Part shown: one piece after another, positions 25,182 through 32,769 of the stretch
Layout: every line of letters starts with the position of its first letter
How positions within the stretch are numbered: position 1 is the first letter of the stretch
Assembly (NCBI RefSeq): GCF_000519325.1
Contig: NZ_KI912613.1
Span: forward strand, 551,123-585,735
Source of the DNA: Patulibacter minatonensis DSM 18081
GTDB lineage: Bacteria > Actinomycetota > Thermoleophilia > Solirubrobacterales > Solirubrobacteraceae
Reading direction: 5' to 3'
Length of the DNA stretch: 34,613 nt
Notes under the pieces: model-generated
The model's database searches: none
Seen by the model: only the letters and a program-made list of their open reading frames with translations
Told to the model about the DNA's origin: nothing
Program-made: the position numbers and the translations under genes

Positions 25182-25955
25182 ATGCGCCGTTCCCCCATCG
25201 CGCTGCTGGTCCTGTCCGCCGCCCTCGCCGCGTCGCCCGCGGCCGGTGCGGCGGAGGGCCCCGGCGCCACGTCCCCGTTCTATCCCGGCAACGAGCTCCA
25301 CGTCGACGCCCCGGACACCGTCGTCGGCGGCTCGGTGCTGACCGACGTCGGCGTCGAGGGCGTCGCGACGTGGAACGAGAACCCCACGACGTCGACGACG
25401 ACCTCGTACACCTTCTCGCTCTACGTCCAGGACCCCACCGTCAGCGCGACGTGCGGGGCCTCCTACGGCGCGCAGCTGCAGCAGTCGATCAACCTCGGCA
25501 GCAGGCTGAAGGGGACGACGGCGTTCAGCGGCTTCGTCGCCCAGGACTCGATCCGGCTGGGCCCGGCGGTCCCCGCCAACCAGGCGACGTACGCGGAGAA
25601 GACCGCGCCGTTCGTCGTCCGGCCGGACCTGAAGAAGGTGCTCCTCTGCGCGTACCAGCGCTCCGTCACCGACGACGTCGCGACGGCCTCGCGCACCGTC
25701 GCCGTCGAGCCCGCCGCCTGCCGCCTGAAGTCCTCGAGCGTCCGTCGCGGCAGGGCGCTGGAGGTCCGCTGCAACGTCAAGGGCCCGCTGCAGGTGAAGC
25801 TCCGCCGCGCCGGGAAGACCCGGACGCTGAAGGGCACGATCCCGTCGACGGGCCGCAAGTCGCTCTCGTCGAGGTCGCTGGCGAAGGGCAGCTACAGCGC
25901 GAGCTACGCGATCAACGGCCAGAAGCTCGGGAGCCAGAAGGTCCGCATCCGCTGA
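25182..25955 (+). CDS. secreted beta-rich protein of unknown function, 257 aa
   Basis: The signal peptide (RRSPIALLVLSAALAASPAAG, cut near residue 22-25) is followed by a domain of about 150 residues. It contains Thr/Ser-rich strands (NENPTTSTTTSYTFSLYVQ), one Cys near CGASYGAQL and another in VLLCAYQRSV. A C-terminal module of about 75 residues (CRLKSSSVRRGRALEVRCNV ... KGSYSASYAINGQKLG) looks like a small beta sandwich with a cysteine pair. This kind of C-terminal module is common in exported actinobacterial proteins. I recognise no enzyme motif. The start at ATG 25182 is supported by the signal peptide and by the leaderless -10 box. It is divergent from purA across 220 bp and convergent with the helicase-loader gene. 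Confidence 0.78.
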   Translation: MRRSPIALLVLSAALAASPAAGAAEGPGATSPFYPGNELHVDAPDTVVGGSVLTDVGVEGVATWNENPTTSTTTSYTFSLYVQDPTVSATCGASYGAQLQQSINLGSRLKGTTAFSGFVAQDSIRLGPAVPANQATYAEKTAPFVVRPDLKKVLLCAYQRSVTDDVATASRTVAVEPAACRLKSSSVRRGRALEVRCNVKGPLQVKLRRAGKTRTLKGTIPSTGRKSLSSRSLAKGSYSASYAINGQKLGSQKVRIR

Positions 25956-25970
25956 CGACCGGCGCGGTCG
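25956..25970. terminator. short hairpin after the secreted protein gene
   Basis: CGACC-GGCGC-GGTCG directly follows the stop at 25955. The 5-bp stem is weak. The 75-bp gap to the convergent stop at 26031 has no better candidate. Confidence 0.3.
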
Positions 25971-26030
25971 CGGATCGACGCTGCCCGCACCGCCCTGCAG
26001 CGGTGACCGGTGGCCCGGACGAGGTCGGCC

Positions 26031-27026
26031 TCAGCGCCGGTCGCGGTCGTCGAAGACCCGGCGCTCCGGGCGCCGGAGGTCGGCGGGGTCCGCGCCGAAG
26101 GTGCCGGAGGACGGACGCGGCGGCTCCGCGGGTCGGAACGCCGGGACGTCCGCCCCGTCGAACCCCTGCCCCGCGTCGCCCGGGTCGAACGGGGGCGGCG
26201 GGCCGAGCGGACCACCCGGGCGCGCACCGGGGACCACCGGCGCGTCCCAGGCGCGGCGGTCCTGCGGCGCGGCGCGGAACCCGGGGCCGCCGACCGGACC
26301 GGGCGACGGGGACTCGCCGCCCGCGCTCCGCCGCGCCGCCGCGGCGTGGCCGCCGGGGTCCGGCTGGCGGTGGTCGACGCCGTCGATCAGGATCGTCTCG
26401 CACATGCCCACCAGCCGCGAGACCGCGCGCTCGCCGATCTGGTCCTGCATCTGCATCGGGTCGAGGTTCGTCGTCAGGACGATCGCCCGGCGCTCCTGCC
26501 AGCGCTCGTTGATGATCGTGTAGAGCTGCTCCAGCACCCACGGGTTCGTCCGCTCGGTGCCGACGTCGTCGAGCACCAGCAGCGACACCTCCGTCAGCTG
26601 GTCCAGCAGGTCGAGCGTCTTCGTCCCGTCGCCGTCGTACGTCCGGCGGATCTCCGACAACAGGCGCGGCACCGAGTACACGGCGACGGCCCGGCCGCGC
26701 TCGATCGCGTACCGGGCGACGAGCATCGCCAGCCACGTCTTGCCCGTCCCGATCGACCCGGAGATCCACAGCCCGTCGCCGGCCTGCAGCCGCTCGTCGA
26801 GCGTGTCGACGTAGCGCCGCACCCGCGACACCGCGTCGCGGGGCAGCCCGTTGACGTTCGTGTGCTGGAACGACGCGTCCTGGTACTCCCGCGGGATCCG
26901 CGCCCGCAGGCTGCCGGCGACGCGGGCCGCCTGCTGCTCGGGCATGCACCGGCACTCGGACGCCGTGCGGGTCCGCTCGTCGACGAGCCAGCCGGAGCCG
27001 TCGCACCGGTCGTAGGGGCAGCGCAC
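26031..27026 (-). CDS. DnaC/DnaI-like helicase loader ATPase, 331 aa
   Basis: An AAA+ protein of the DnaC/IstB type that is expected to load the DnaB helicase. The first 27 residues hold four cysteines (C3, C8, C25, C27; CPYDRCDGSGW ... ECRC), a probable zinc-binding knuckle. Walker A GSIGTGKTWLA is near residue 90, Walker B LLVLDDVGTERT near 150, sensor 1 IVLTTNL, and an arginine-finger region ERAVSRLVGMCETI. After about residue 215 the protein turns into a Gly/Pro/Asp-rich, probably disordered tail of over 100 residues. GTG at 27026 lies 3 bp after the dnaB stop, with GAGG inside the end of dnaB, so the two are coupled. No transposase is near, which argues for a loader and against an IS21 IstB helper. 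Confidence 0.88.
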   Translation of the reverse strand: MRCPYDRCDGSGWLVDERTRTASECRCMPEQQAARVAGSLRARIPREYQDASFQHTNVNGLPRDAVSRVRRYVDTLDERLQAGDGLWISGSIGTGKTWLAMLVARYAIERGRAVAVYSVPRLLSEIRRTYDGDGTKTLDLLDQLTEVSLLVLDDVGTERTNPWVLEQLYTIINERWQERRAIVLTTNLDPMQMQDQIGERAVSRLVGMCETILIDGVDHRQPDPGGHAAAARRSAGGESPSPGPVGGPGFRAAPQDRRAWDAPVVPGARPGGPLGPPPPFDPGDAGQGFDGADVPAFRPAEPPRPSSGTFGADPADLRRPERRVFDDRDRR

Positions 27027-27029
27027 GGG

Positions 27030-29903
27030 CTAGGTCCTCGGCAACGGGGGACCGCCACCGGGAAGGGGCGGCCCGCCACCGGGTGGCGGGCCGCCGGACG
27101 GGGGTCCGCCGAAGTTGGCGGGCGGTCCGCCCATCCCCTGGGACGGCTGGGCCATCGTCAGGAAGCGCGGGTACTCGCCCTGGAACAGCAGCCGGATCGT
27201 GTCGGTGCGGCCGGAGCGGTTCTTGGCGATGATCAGCTCGGCGACGCCGGGCTCGGCGGTCTCCTTGTTGTAGTAGTCGTCGCGGTACAGGAACATCACG
27301 AGGTCGGCGTCCTGCTCGATGTTCCCCGAGTTGTGGGTGACGATCCCGTCGGCCAGCCAGCACGCGAGGCCGGGGACGGTGAGGTCGTAGACCTCCTCCT
27401 CGCCGGCCGGTTCGATCGAGACGATCCGGTCCCAGAAGACATCGCTGGTGGCGGCGACCCGGAGTCGCTCGTCCTCGAGGACGGCGGCGTAGCTCGCGAC
27501 CGTGGCGCGCGACGGCGCGAACCTGAAGTGCGACGTCCCGCCGTACGAGGTACCCCGCGCCGCGGTCATCGCGCGCTGTGAGATGCCCTTCGCCCGCATC
27601 TTGTGCCGGACCTGATCCCAGACCTCGATCGGCAGCGTGTCGACGTTCGTGGTGGGGACGCGGTCGCCGATGGACGCGCGCAGGGCCTCGCCCTGGGCGA
27701 CCCGCGGTCCGAAGACGCCGATCTCGTCGAGGAACCGCAGCTGCGCCGCCCACCCCGTGACGTCCACGCAGGAGACACCGCCGTCGTCGGGCGTCGACGT
27801 ACGCGCCACGATCCCGAACCGCAGGAGCAGTGCGGCGACGTCCGCCGCCAGGCGCCTCGAGCACGTCGAGAAGTAGATCCTGCTCGCGCGCTTGCGTCCT
27901 TCCGAGGCGGGGCGGCTCCAGATGCAGCCGTCGGTCGCCCAGAGGTGCCGGAGCAACAAGGCGATCTGCTCGTTCGGCAGCCGGAAGACGTCCTCGGGCA
28001 GGTGCTTGTCGTGCGAGCGCTGCCCGAAGATCCCGAGCTCGCGGAGCCACAGGTTGACCCCCGCCGGTGCCCAGCGTGTGCCGTTGCCAGCGAGGACCAG
28101 CTGGTGCCAGGTCCCCGTGTGCTCGTGGCGGTTCACCGTCGACCCGAACTCCCGGCGCGCGGCGTCCGCCACCGCGATGCTGTTCTCCTCCGAGGCCGTC
28201 GTGTACCGGAGCGGCTGCCCGGAGACGTAGCTGCCGTCTCCCACGAGGTGCCCCAGCAGGACGACCCGGTCCTGGGGCCACGCGACGGTGGTCTCCGGCT
28301 CGGGCAGGCGACGACTGACGGCGACGCGGTCGCCCGGGACGAGCTCGTCGATGGTCTGCCAACCCCCACCGGCCATCACGCGGTGTTCGGCGGTGGCCCG
28401 CATCGTCCGCCCGGAGGCGAGGCGCAGCTCGAACACCGGCTTGCGCCCGACCTGCCAGACGAGATCGGTGTCCCGTTCGACGATCGAGCCGAAGGCGTCG
28501 ACCGCGAGCACCCGGGGTGTCGCACGGACCAGCTCGTCGATCCGCACCCGGCGGCCGTCGGCGAGGACGACGAGCGTGTCGCCGGTGACGCACTCGCGCA
28601 GGTCCGACAGCAGCGGTCGCTTGTCCGGCCGCGAGTCGACGCCTCGCGAGAGCTGCGAGAGGGCGATGACCGGGCAGGAGAGCTCCTGGGCCAGGATCTT
28701 CAGGCCGCGGGACATCTCGCCGATCTGCTGGACGCGGTTCTCGGCGCGGCCGTCGGCCCGCATCAGCTGCAGGTAGTCGACGATCACCAAGGACACGCCG
28801 TGGGCGTGCGAGGCGTGCAGCCGCCGGGCCTTCGCGCGGATCTCCATGATCCCGATGTCCGAGCTGTCGTCGATGTAGAGCGGCGCCTGCGCGAGCTTGT
28901 CCGCGACCTCGAGGAGGTCGCCCCACCGGTCGCCGATGCGGCCCTTGCGGACGTCGTCGCCCTTGATCGCGGCCTGCGACGCGAGCACGCGCTGCAGCAG
29001 CTCGCGCTCGGGCATCTCGAGCGAGAACAGGGCGACGGCGCCCTTGCCCTGGAGCGCGACGTTCTCGGCCAGGTTCGTGACGAAGGCCGACTTGCCCATC
29101 GCGGGACGCGCCGCGAGGACGACCATCGCCCCGGGCTGCAGGCCGGCGGTCTCCTTGTCGAGGTCGCGGAAGCCGGTCTCCAGGCCGGTGATGTCCCGGC
29201 CGTCCTTCTCGAGCGCCTCGAGCTCCTTGATCGCCTCGTCGACGAACGAGCCGACGGTGCGGAGGCCCTTGTTGTCCTCGTCCTCCGACACGTCGAAGAC
29301 GGCCGTCTGGGCCTGCTCGACGATGATGTCCGGCTCGCCCTCGCCCTTGAGGACCGCGGTCTGGATCTCGTACGTCGCCTGGAGCAGCCGGCGGAGCTTC
29401 CCCATCCCCTGGACGATCTGCGCGTGCCGGGGGAGCGCCGCGACCTCGGTGACCGCTGCGGTCAGCTGGAGGATCGCCTCGCGGCCGCCGGCCTCGTCGA
29501 GCGTGCCGGTGCGGCGGAGCTGCTCGACGACCGTGATCGAGTCGATCGGCTGGTTCTCCGCGTAGAGCCGGCGGATCGCCTCGTAGATCGTCGCGTGCTG
29601 CGGGGCGTAGAAGTCCTCGGGCTTCAGGCCGTCCTCGACCGTCAGCCCGTACCGCGCCTGCTCGGAGAGCATCATCGCGCCGAGCACGGCCTGCTCGGCG
29701 TGGAGGTCGTGCGGCGGGACGTGCGCGGGGCCGATCGACGGTCCGTCGTCGAACCCGCCGTCGTCGTAGCCGTCGCCCGCGCCGCCGTCGTAGCCCCCGC
29801 GGTCGTCGTAGTCGCCGCCGCCGTCGTACGCCGCGCCACCGGTCCCCAGGTCGACGTAGGAGTCGTCGGGCGGCGGGATGTCGTGTCGGTCGTCGGAGGC
29901 CAT
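27030..29903 (-). CDS. dnaB: replicative DNA helicase DnaB with intein, 957 aa precursor
   Basis: The replicative hexameric 5'-3' helicase. After a Gly/Asp/Tyr-rich N-terminal extension (about residues 10-58) comes the DnaB N-domain (DLHAEQAVLGAMM, DFYAPQHATIYEAI). The RecA-like ATPase follows: Walker A ARPAMGKSAF (near 265), FSLEMPERELLQRV, Walker B SLVIVDYLQLM and ALSQLSRGVDSRPDKRPLL. An intein of 421 residues (438-858) splits the protein between SDLRE and SGNIEQDAD. The C-extein carries the arginine-finger region AKNRSGRTD and ends in a Gly/Pro tail. The spliced helicase would be 536 residues. ATG at 29903; TACGGT lies 14 nt upstream. The loader gene follows directly. Since DnaB is essential, the intein must splice. 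Confidence 0.95.
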   Translation of the reverse strand: MASDDRHDIPPPDDSYVDLGTGGAAYDGGGDYDDRGGYDGGAGDGYDDGGFDDGPSIGPAHVPPHDLHAEQAVLGAMMLSEQARYGLTVEDGLKPEDFYAPQHATIYEAIRRLYAENQPIDSITVVEQLRRTGTLDEAGGREAILQLTAAVTEVAALPRHAQIVQGMGKLRRLLQATYEIQTAVLKGEGEPDIIVEQAQTAVFDVSEDEDNKGLRTVGSFVDEAIKELEALEKDGRDITGLETGFRDLDKETAGLQPGAMVVLAARPAMGKSAFVTNLAENVALQGKGAVALFSLEMPERELLQRVLASQAAIKGDDVRKGRIGDRWGDLLEVADKLAQAPLYIDDSSDIGIMEIRAKARRLHASHAHGVSLVIVDYLQLMRADGRAENRVQQIGEMSRGLKILAQELSCPVIALSQLSRGVDSRPDKRPLLSDLRECVTGDTLVVLADGRRVRIDELVRATPRVLAVDAFGSIVERDTDLVWQVGRKPVFELRLASGRTMRATAEHRVMAGGGWQTIDELVPGDRVAVSRRLPEPETTVAWPQDRVVLLGHLVGDGSYVSGQPLRYTTASEENSIAVADAARREFGSTVNRHEHTGTWHQLVLAGNGTRWAPAGVNLWLRELGIFGQRSHDKHLPEDVFRLPNEQIALLLRHLWATDGCIWSRPASEGRKRASRIYFSTCSRRLAADVAALLLRFGIVARTSTPDDGGVSCVDVTGWAAQLRFLDEIGVFGPRVAQGEALRASIGDRVPTTNVDTLPIEVWDQVRHKMRAKGISQRAMTAARGTSYGGTSHFRFAPSRATVASYAAVLEDERLRVAATSDVFWDRIVSIEPAGEEEVYDLTVPGLACWLADGIVTHNSGNIEQDADLVMFLYRDDYYNKETAEPGVAELIIAKNRSGRTDTIRLLFQGEYPRFLTMAQPSQGMGGPPANFGGPPSGGPPPGGGPPLPGGGPPLPRT
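27330..28592 (-). mobile_element. DnaB intein with LAGLIDADG homing endonuclease, 421 aa
   Basis: It starts at Cys (CVTGDTLVVLADGRRV, block A) and has the block-B TxxH as RATAEHRVM. It carries two dodecapeptide motifs of a LAGLIDADG endonuclease, LLGHLVGDGSYV and LLRHLWATDGCIW, each with its acidic residue. It ends in block F/G VYDLTVPGLACWLADGIVTHN, with His-Asn before the +1 Ser of the extein. All splicing residues (Cys1, block-B Thr and His, the penultimate His, the final Asn, Ser+1) are present, and the endonuclease looks intact. Base composition and codon use are similar to the host, so it is not a very recent arrival by that measure. Confidence 0.95.
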
Positions 29904-30005
29904 GGGGCGAGCGGTTGACCGTACCAGCGGCGGGCGGGCCGCCCGAGGGCACGGGTCGCACGGTGCGGGGAGTTCCTGCGGCGCCCCGTCTCGTCGGCGT
30001 CCGGC

Positions 30006-30011
30006 TACCCT
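30006..30011 (+). promoter_or_regulatory. -10 box TACCCT, likely leaderless start
   Basis: TACCCT is followed by exactly 7 nt (GGTCCGC) and the GTG at 30019. There is no Shine-Dalgarno sequence. Confidence 0.55.
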
Positions 30012-30018
30012 GGTCCGC

Positions 30019-31410
30019 GTGTCGTCCGCCCCCGGCCGGGCCCCGTCGCCGCTGGGTCCCACCCCGGCGCCCGACGGGCCCCCCGTGCTCCGCGACCGCG
30101 CGCTCTGGACGGGCGCCGCGGTGGGGCTCGTCGTGTCGATCCTCCTGACCGTCGTGCGCGGCGACGCCCTGTGGGGCTCCAGCGAGGGCGTGTACGCGCT
30201 GACGGCCCGCCAGGTCCTCGACGGCGACGACCTGTACGGGCGCCTGATCGGGGCCCAGCCGCCGATCACGCTGCTGGCGGGGATCCCGGCGCTCCTCGTC
30301 TCCGACACGATCGGTGCGATCCACGCGTGGATGGGGCTGCTGCAGCTCGCCGGCGGGGTCGCCGCGGGGGTCGCCGTGCGGCGCCTGACGGGGTCGCCGA
30401 TCGCGACGTTCCTGGCACCCCTGGCCGCCGTCTCGCTGCCGTGGGCCGTCAACCAGCACGGCGTCTACACGCCGGAGCTCGTCGGCCTGCCGTTCCTCCT
30501 CGGCGGCGCGGTCGCCGCGGCGCGCCCGCGGACGGTCCCGCTCGGGGCGGTCCTGCTCGCCCTCGCGGTCTTCGTGAAGCTCCCGTTCGTGCTCCCGGCC
30601 GTCCTGGTGGTGCTCGCGTGCGCCGACCGCCGACGCGGGATGGTGTGGCTCGCGGGGACCGGGATCGGCCTCGCCGGGTTCTTCACCCTGGTCTTCGGGA
30701 CGGCGATGTGGGAGCAGGTCGTGCTCGCCCAGGGCCAGAGCGGCCTGCACCCGTGGAGCGCGCTCCCGGGGACCGTCCTGCAGAGCGTCTGGTCGCTGCT
30801 CGGCCTGCTGGCCGGGTGCGCCCTGCTCCTCCGCGAGCGCCGAACGGACCGGTGGCCCCGGGACGGCGTGCAGCTGCGCGTGAGCGCCGCGCTGGCCGCC
30901 GGCGCCGTCCTGACGTGGGCGAGCTCGTTCAAGGAGGGCACGAGCCTGAACGTCCTCGTCCCGATCGAGCTGGCCCTGATCCCGCTCGCCGCGACCGGGT
31001 TCCTCCTCGCCTGGCGCCGCGCCGGGCGGACCGCCTACGCGACGGACCCGGCGATCCGGCTGGCGGACCGGGGCCCGCTCGTCCGCCTGGGGATCCTGCT
31101 CGTGTCGACCCTGACGCTCGCGCAGACCGTCGCGGTGCTCGTGCCGCCGCACGACACGTTCCCGTGGACCCGGCCGGGCACCCCGCCCGCCTACGGTCAG
31201 ACGGCGAACACCGGCGTGGTCGACGCGAAGCGCCGCGCGGCCGCGACGTGCCCGCCGGACGCCCCGTTCGGCGGCCTCGCGTACTACGCGTTCCTCTTCG
31301 ACCGCCGGATGCCGGATCGGCAGCCGGACACGTTCCTGACGAAGACCGCCCCGCGCCTGAAGGCCGTCCGTGCCCGCATGGAGGCCGACGGACCGGTCTG
31401 CGGCGGCTGA
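30019..31410 (+). CDS. multipass membrane protein, GT-C glycosyltransferase-like, 463 aa
   Basis: After a short proline-rich cytoplasmic tail the protein has about ten hydrophobic segments (for example WTGAAVGLVVSILLTVV, PITLLAGIPALLV, LGAVLLALAVFVKLPFVLPA, TLTLAQTVAVLV). Between the first two is the extracytoplasmic loop SSEGVYALTARQVLDGDDLY followed by GAQPPITL. The acidic residue, 'ARxxLxGxxLY' and 'QPP' pattern resembles loop 1 of GT-C fold mannosyl- and arabinosyltransferases (GT39/GT87-like), which use polyprenyl-phosphate sugars. The catalytic Asp/Glu cannot be fixed by eye. A soluble C-terminal tail of about 85 residues contains two cysteines. The GTG start is supported by the leaderless -10 box. 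The gene is opposite in direction to its replication and ribosomal neighbours and ends in a strong terminator. Confidence 0.8.
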   Translation: MSSAPGRAPSPLGPTPAPDGPPVLRDRALWTGAAVGLVVSILLTVVRGDALWGSSEGVYALTARQVLDGDDLYGRLIGAQPPITLLAGIPALLVSDTIGAIHAWMGLLQLAGGVAAGVAVRRLTGSPIATFLAPLAAVSLPWAVNQHGVYTPELVGLPFLLGGAVAAARPRTVPLGAVLLALAVFVKLPFVLPAVLVVLACADRRRGMVWLAGTGIGLAGFFTLVFGTAMWEQVVLAQGQSGLHPWSALPGTVLQSVWSLLGLLAGCALLLRERRTDRWPRDGVQLRVSAALAAGAVLTWASSFKEGTSLNVLVPIELALIPLAATGFLLAWRRAGRTAYATDPAIRLADRGPLVRLGILLVSTLTLAQTVAVLVPPHDTFPWTRPGTPPAYGQTANTGVVDAKRRAAATCPPDAPFGGLAYYAFLFDRRMPDRQPDTFLTKTAPRLKAVRARMEADGPVCGG

Positions 31411-31426
31411 GCGCCCCGGGAACGAC

Positions 31427-31452
31427 GACGGCGCCGGTGGTCCGGCGCCGTC
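31427..31452. terminator. strong terminator hairpin after the membrane protein gene
   Basis: GACGGCGCCGG and CCGGCGCCGTC form a perfect 11-bp stem with a TGGT loop, 17 bp after the stop at 31410. It may also back up rplI termination from the other strand. Confidence 0.7.
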
Positions 31453-31464
31453 GGGCACTGCGGT

Positions 31465-31484
31465 CGGCCGGCGCGCGCCGGCCG
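31465..31484 (-). terminator. palindromic hairpin after rplI
   Basis: A 20-bp perfect palindrome (CGGCCGGCGC / GCGCCGGCCG) starts 9 bp after the rplI stop. It is a likely rplI terminator without a T-run. Confidence 0.5.
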
Positions 31485-31492
31485 GGGAGCGT

Positions 31493-31945
31493 CTAGCGCT
31501 CGGTGACGACCATGGTCTTGACGTTGGCGATGACGCCCTCGGTCAGCTCGACGTCGACGACGAACGTGCCGGTGGAGCGGATCGGCTCGGCCAGGCGGAC
31601 GTTGCGCTTGTCGACGTCGATGCCGCGCGCCTCCTTGATGGCGTCGGCGATGTCCTGGTTCGTGACGGAGCCGAAGAGGCGGCCGTCCTCACCCGTCTGG
31701 TGCTGGATGGTCAGCACCGTGTTCGTCAGGGCGTCGGCCTGCTCGCGGGCCAGGCCGACGGCCTCGGCGCGCTGACGCGACTGGGCGGCGGCGACGCGCT
31801 GGGCGTCCTCGAGCAGCGCCTTCGTGGCGGGCGCGGCGAGCTTGCGCGGCAGCAGGTAGTTGCGGAGGTACCCCTTGGACACCTCGACGACGGCCCCACG
31901 GGAGCCGAGCTGCGGAACGTCCTGGAGAAGAATTGCCTCAGGCAT
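31493..31945 (-). CDS. rplI: 50S ribosomal protein L9, 150 aa
   Basis: Binds 23S rRNA at the base of the L1 stalk. The N-terminal rRNA-binding domain is MPEAILLQDVPQLGSRGAVV with the signature GYLRNYLLPRKLAAPAT. A long central helix (about 45-75) and the C-terminal domain (TGEDGRLFGSVTNQDIADAI) follow, and the length is normal for L9. The ATG at 31945 has no Shine-Dalgarno sequence. A GAATCT box lies exactly 7 nt upstream (31953-31958), so it may have its own leaderless promoter. A 9-bp hairpin sits 28 bp upstream, between it and the GNAT gene. The stop is TAG. Confidence 0.96.
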   Translation of the reverse strand: MPEAILLQDVPQLGSRGAVVEVSKGYLRNYLLPRKLAAPATKALLEDAQRVAAAQSRQRAEAVGLAREQADALTNTVLTIQHQTGEDGRLFGSVTNQDIADAIKEARGIDVDKRNVRLAEPIRSTGTFVVDVELTEGVIANVKTMVVTER

Positions 31946-31972
31946 GCGGATCAGATTCGATTCTGTCGTGCC

Positions 31973-31995
31973 GGGCACGGCGGGATGCCGTGCCC
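31973..31995 (-). terminator. hairpin between the GNAT gene and rplI
   Basis: GGGCACGGC and GCCGTGCCC form a perfect 9-bp stem with a 5-nt loop. On the minus strand it is downstream of the GNAT stop and 28 nt before the rplI ATG. It may end the rpsF-ssb-GNAT transcript or act as an rplI leader structure. Confidence 0.5.
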
Positions 31996-32125
31996 CTCAG
32001 CGGGACAGGAGAGGATGCCACGTCGGGCAGGTCCGCTGCGGCGCGGTGCCCGGCGGATCCCCAGTGGGCGACGGCGCATGCGGGGTCCGGGCCCGTCCCG
32101 CGAACGGGGGCGGGCGGCGGGCGTA

Positions 32126-32173
32126 CCCGTCAGCCGGCCTACGGCGGACGGCGGGCGGGCCCGTCAGCCGGCC
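32126..32173. repeat. 14-bp direct repeat at the 3' end of the GNAT gene
   Basis: CCCGTCAGCCGGCC occurs at 32126-32139 and 32160-32173 (34 bp apart), with partial similarity beyond it. The second copy contains the GNAT stop codon, and the first lies just outside the gene, as if the gene end had been duplicated. Confidence 0.6.
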
Positions 32174-32718
32174 GAGGGCGGCGATCCGGACCCGGGCGTC
32201 AGGCCCAGGTCGGACGCCAGGAGGTCCATCAGGAGGCCGTCCCGCCAGGCGCCGGCCTCGTGGTCGAACTCGTGCTCGCGCAGCACGCCGACGTCCCGGA
32301 AGCCGACCCGGCGATAGGCCGCGACGGCCCGCGCGTTCGCGACCGTCGGGTCGATCGTGACGCGGTGGTGCCCGCGGTCGAGGATCAGGTGCCGGACGGC
32401 CGTCGCCACCGCGTCGGGGCCCAGTCCGCGCCCGTGGAAGCCGGCGCCGAGGAAGACGTCGATCGACGCGTGCCGGTAGTCGGGCTCGAGCTCCTCGAGG
32501 AACTGGATCAGCCCGGCGACGCGACCGTCCGCCTCGATCGTGAGCACCACGAGGTCCGGCTCGTCGAACGGGAAGTCCTCGTCCTCGGGCGGCGGGGGCC
32601 ACCAGCGCCCGACCTCCGGGTCGTCGAGGAAGGCGCGCAGCACCGGTGCGTCGGCCCGGGTGACGGGCCGCAGACGGACGCGGTCCCCGCGCAGGTCGGG
32701 CGACGGGTCGGCGGTCAT
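32164..32718 (-). CDS. GNAT-family N-acetyltransferase (RimJ/RimL-like), 184 aa
   Basis: The N-terminal part DRVRLRPVTRADAPVLRAFL is typical of the RimJ/RimL/AAC(6') subgroup. Motif A, IDVFLGAGFHGRGLGPDAVA, holds the acetyl-CoA pyrophosphate loop (HGRGLG). Motif B includes ANARAVAAYRRVGFRDVG. It transfers acetyl from acetyl-CoA to an amine. Family members modify ribosomal protein N-termini or aminoglycosides, and the substrate here is not readable. It sits 51 bp after ssb on the same strand, exactly where rpsR is normally found, so a ribosomal target is tempting but unproven. ATG at 32718 with GAGG 8 nt upstream. The C-terminus (GSGSPPSAG) is a short flexible tail. Confidence 0.88.
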   Translation of the reverse strand: MTADPSPDLRGDRVRLRPVTRADAPVLRAFLDDPEVGRWWPPPPEDEDFPFDEPDLVVLTIEADGRVAGLIQFLEELEPDYRHASIDVFLGAGFHGRGLGPDAVATAVRHLILDRGHHRVTIDPTVANARAVAAYRRVGFRDVGVLREHEFDHEAGAWRDGLLMDLLASDLGLTPGSGSPPSAG

Positions 32719-32769
32719 GGGCCGATCCTCGTGCGGCGTGCCGGACCCGCGGCGGGAGGCGCGTGCGTC

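Noticed and set aside
26031-27026. IstB helper of an IS21 element
   Set aside because: No IstA transposase or terminal inverted repeats nearby, and the gene is coupled to dnaB. A helicase loader is the better reading.
32164-32718. Aminoglycoside resistance acetyltransferase
   Set aside because: Sequence features fit the broad RimJ/RimL/AAC(6') GNAT group only. Location within the ribosomal protein block gives no support for a resistance role.
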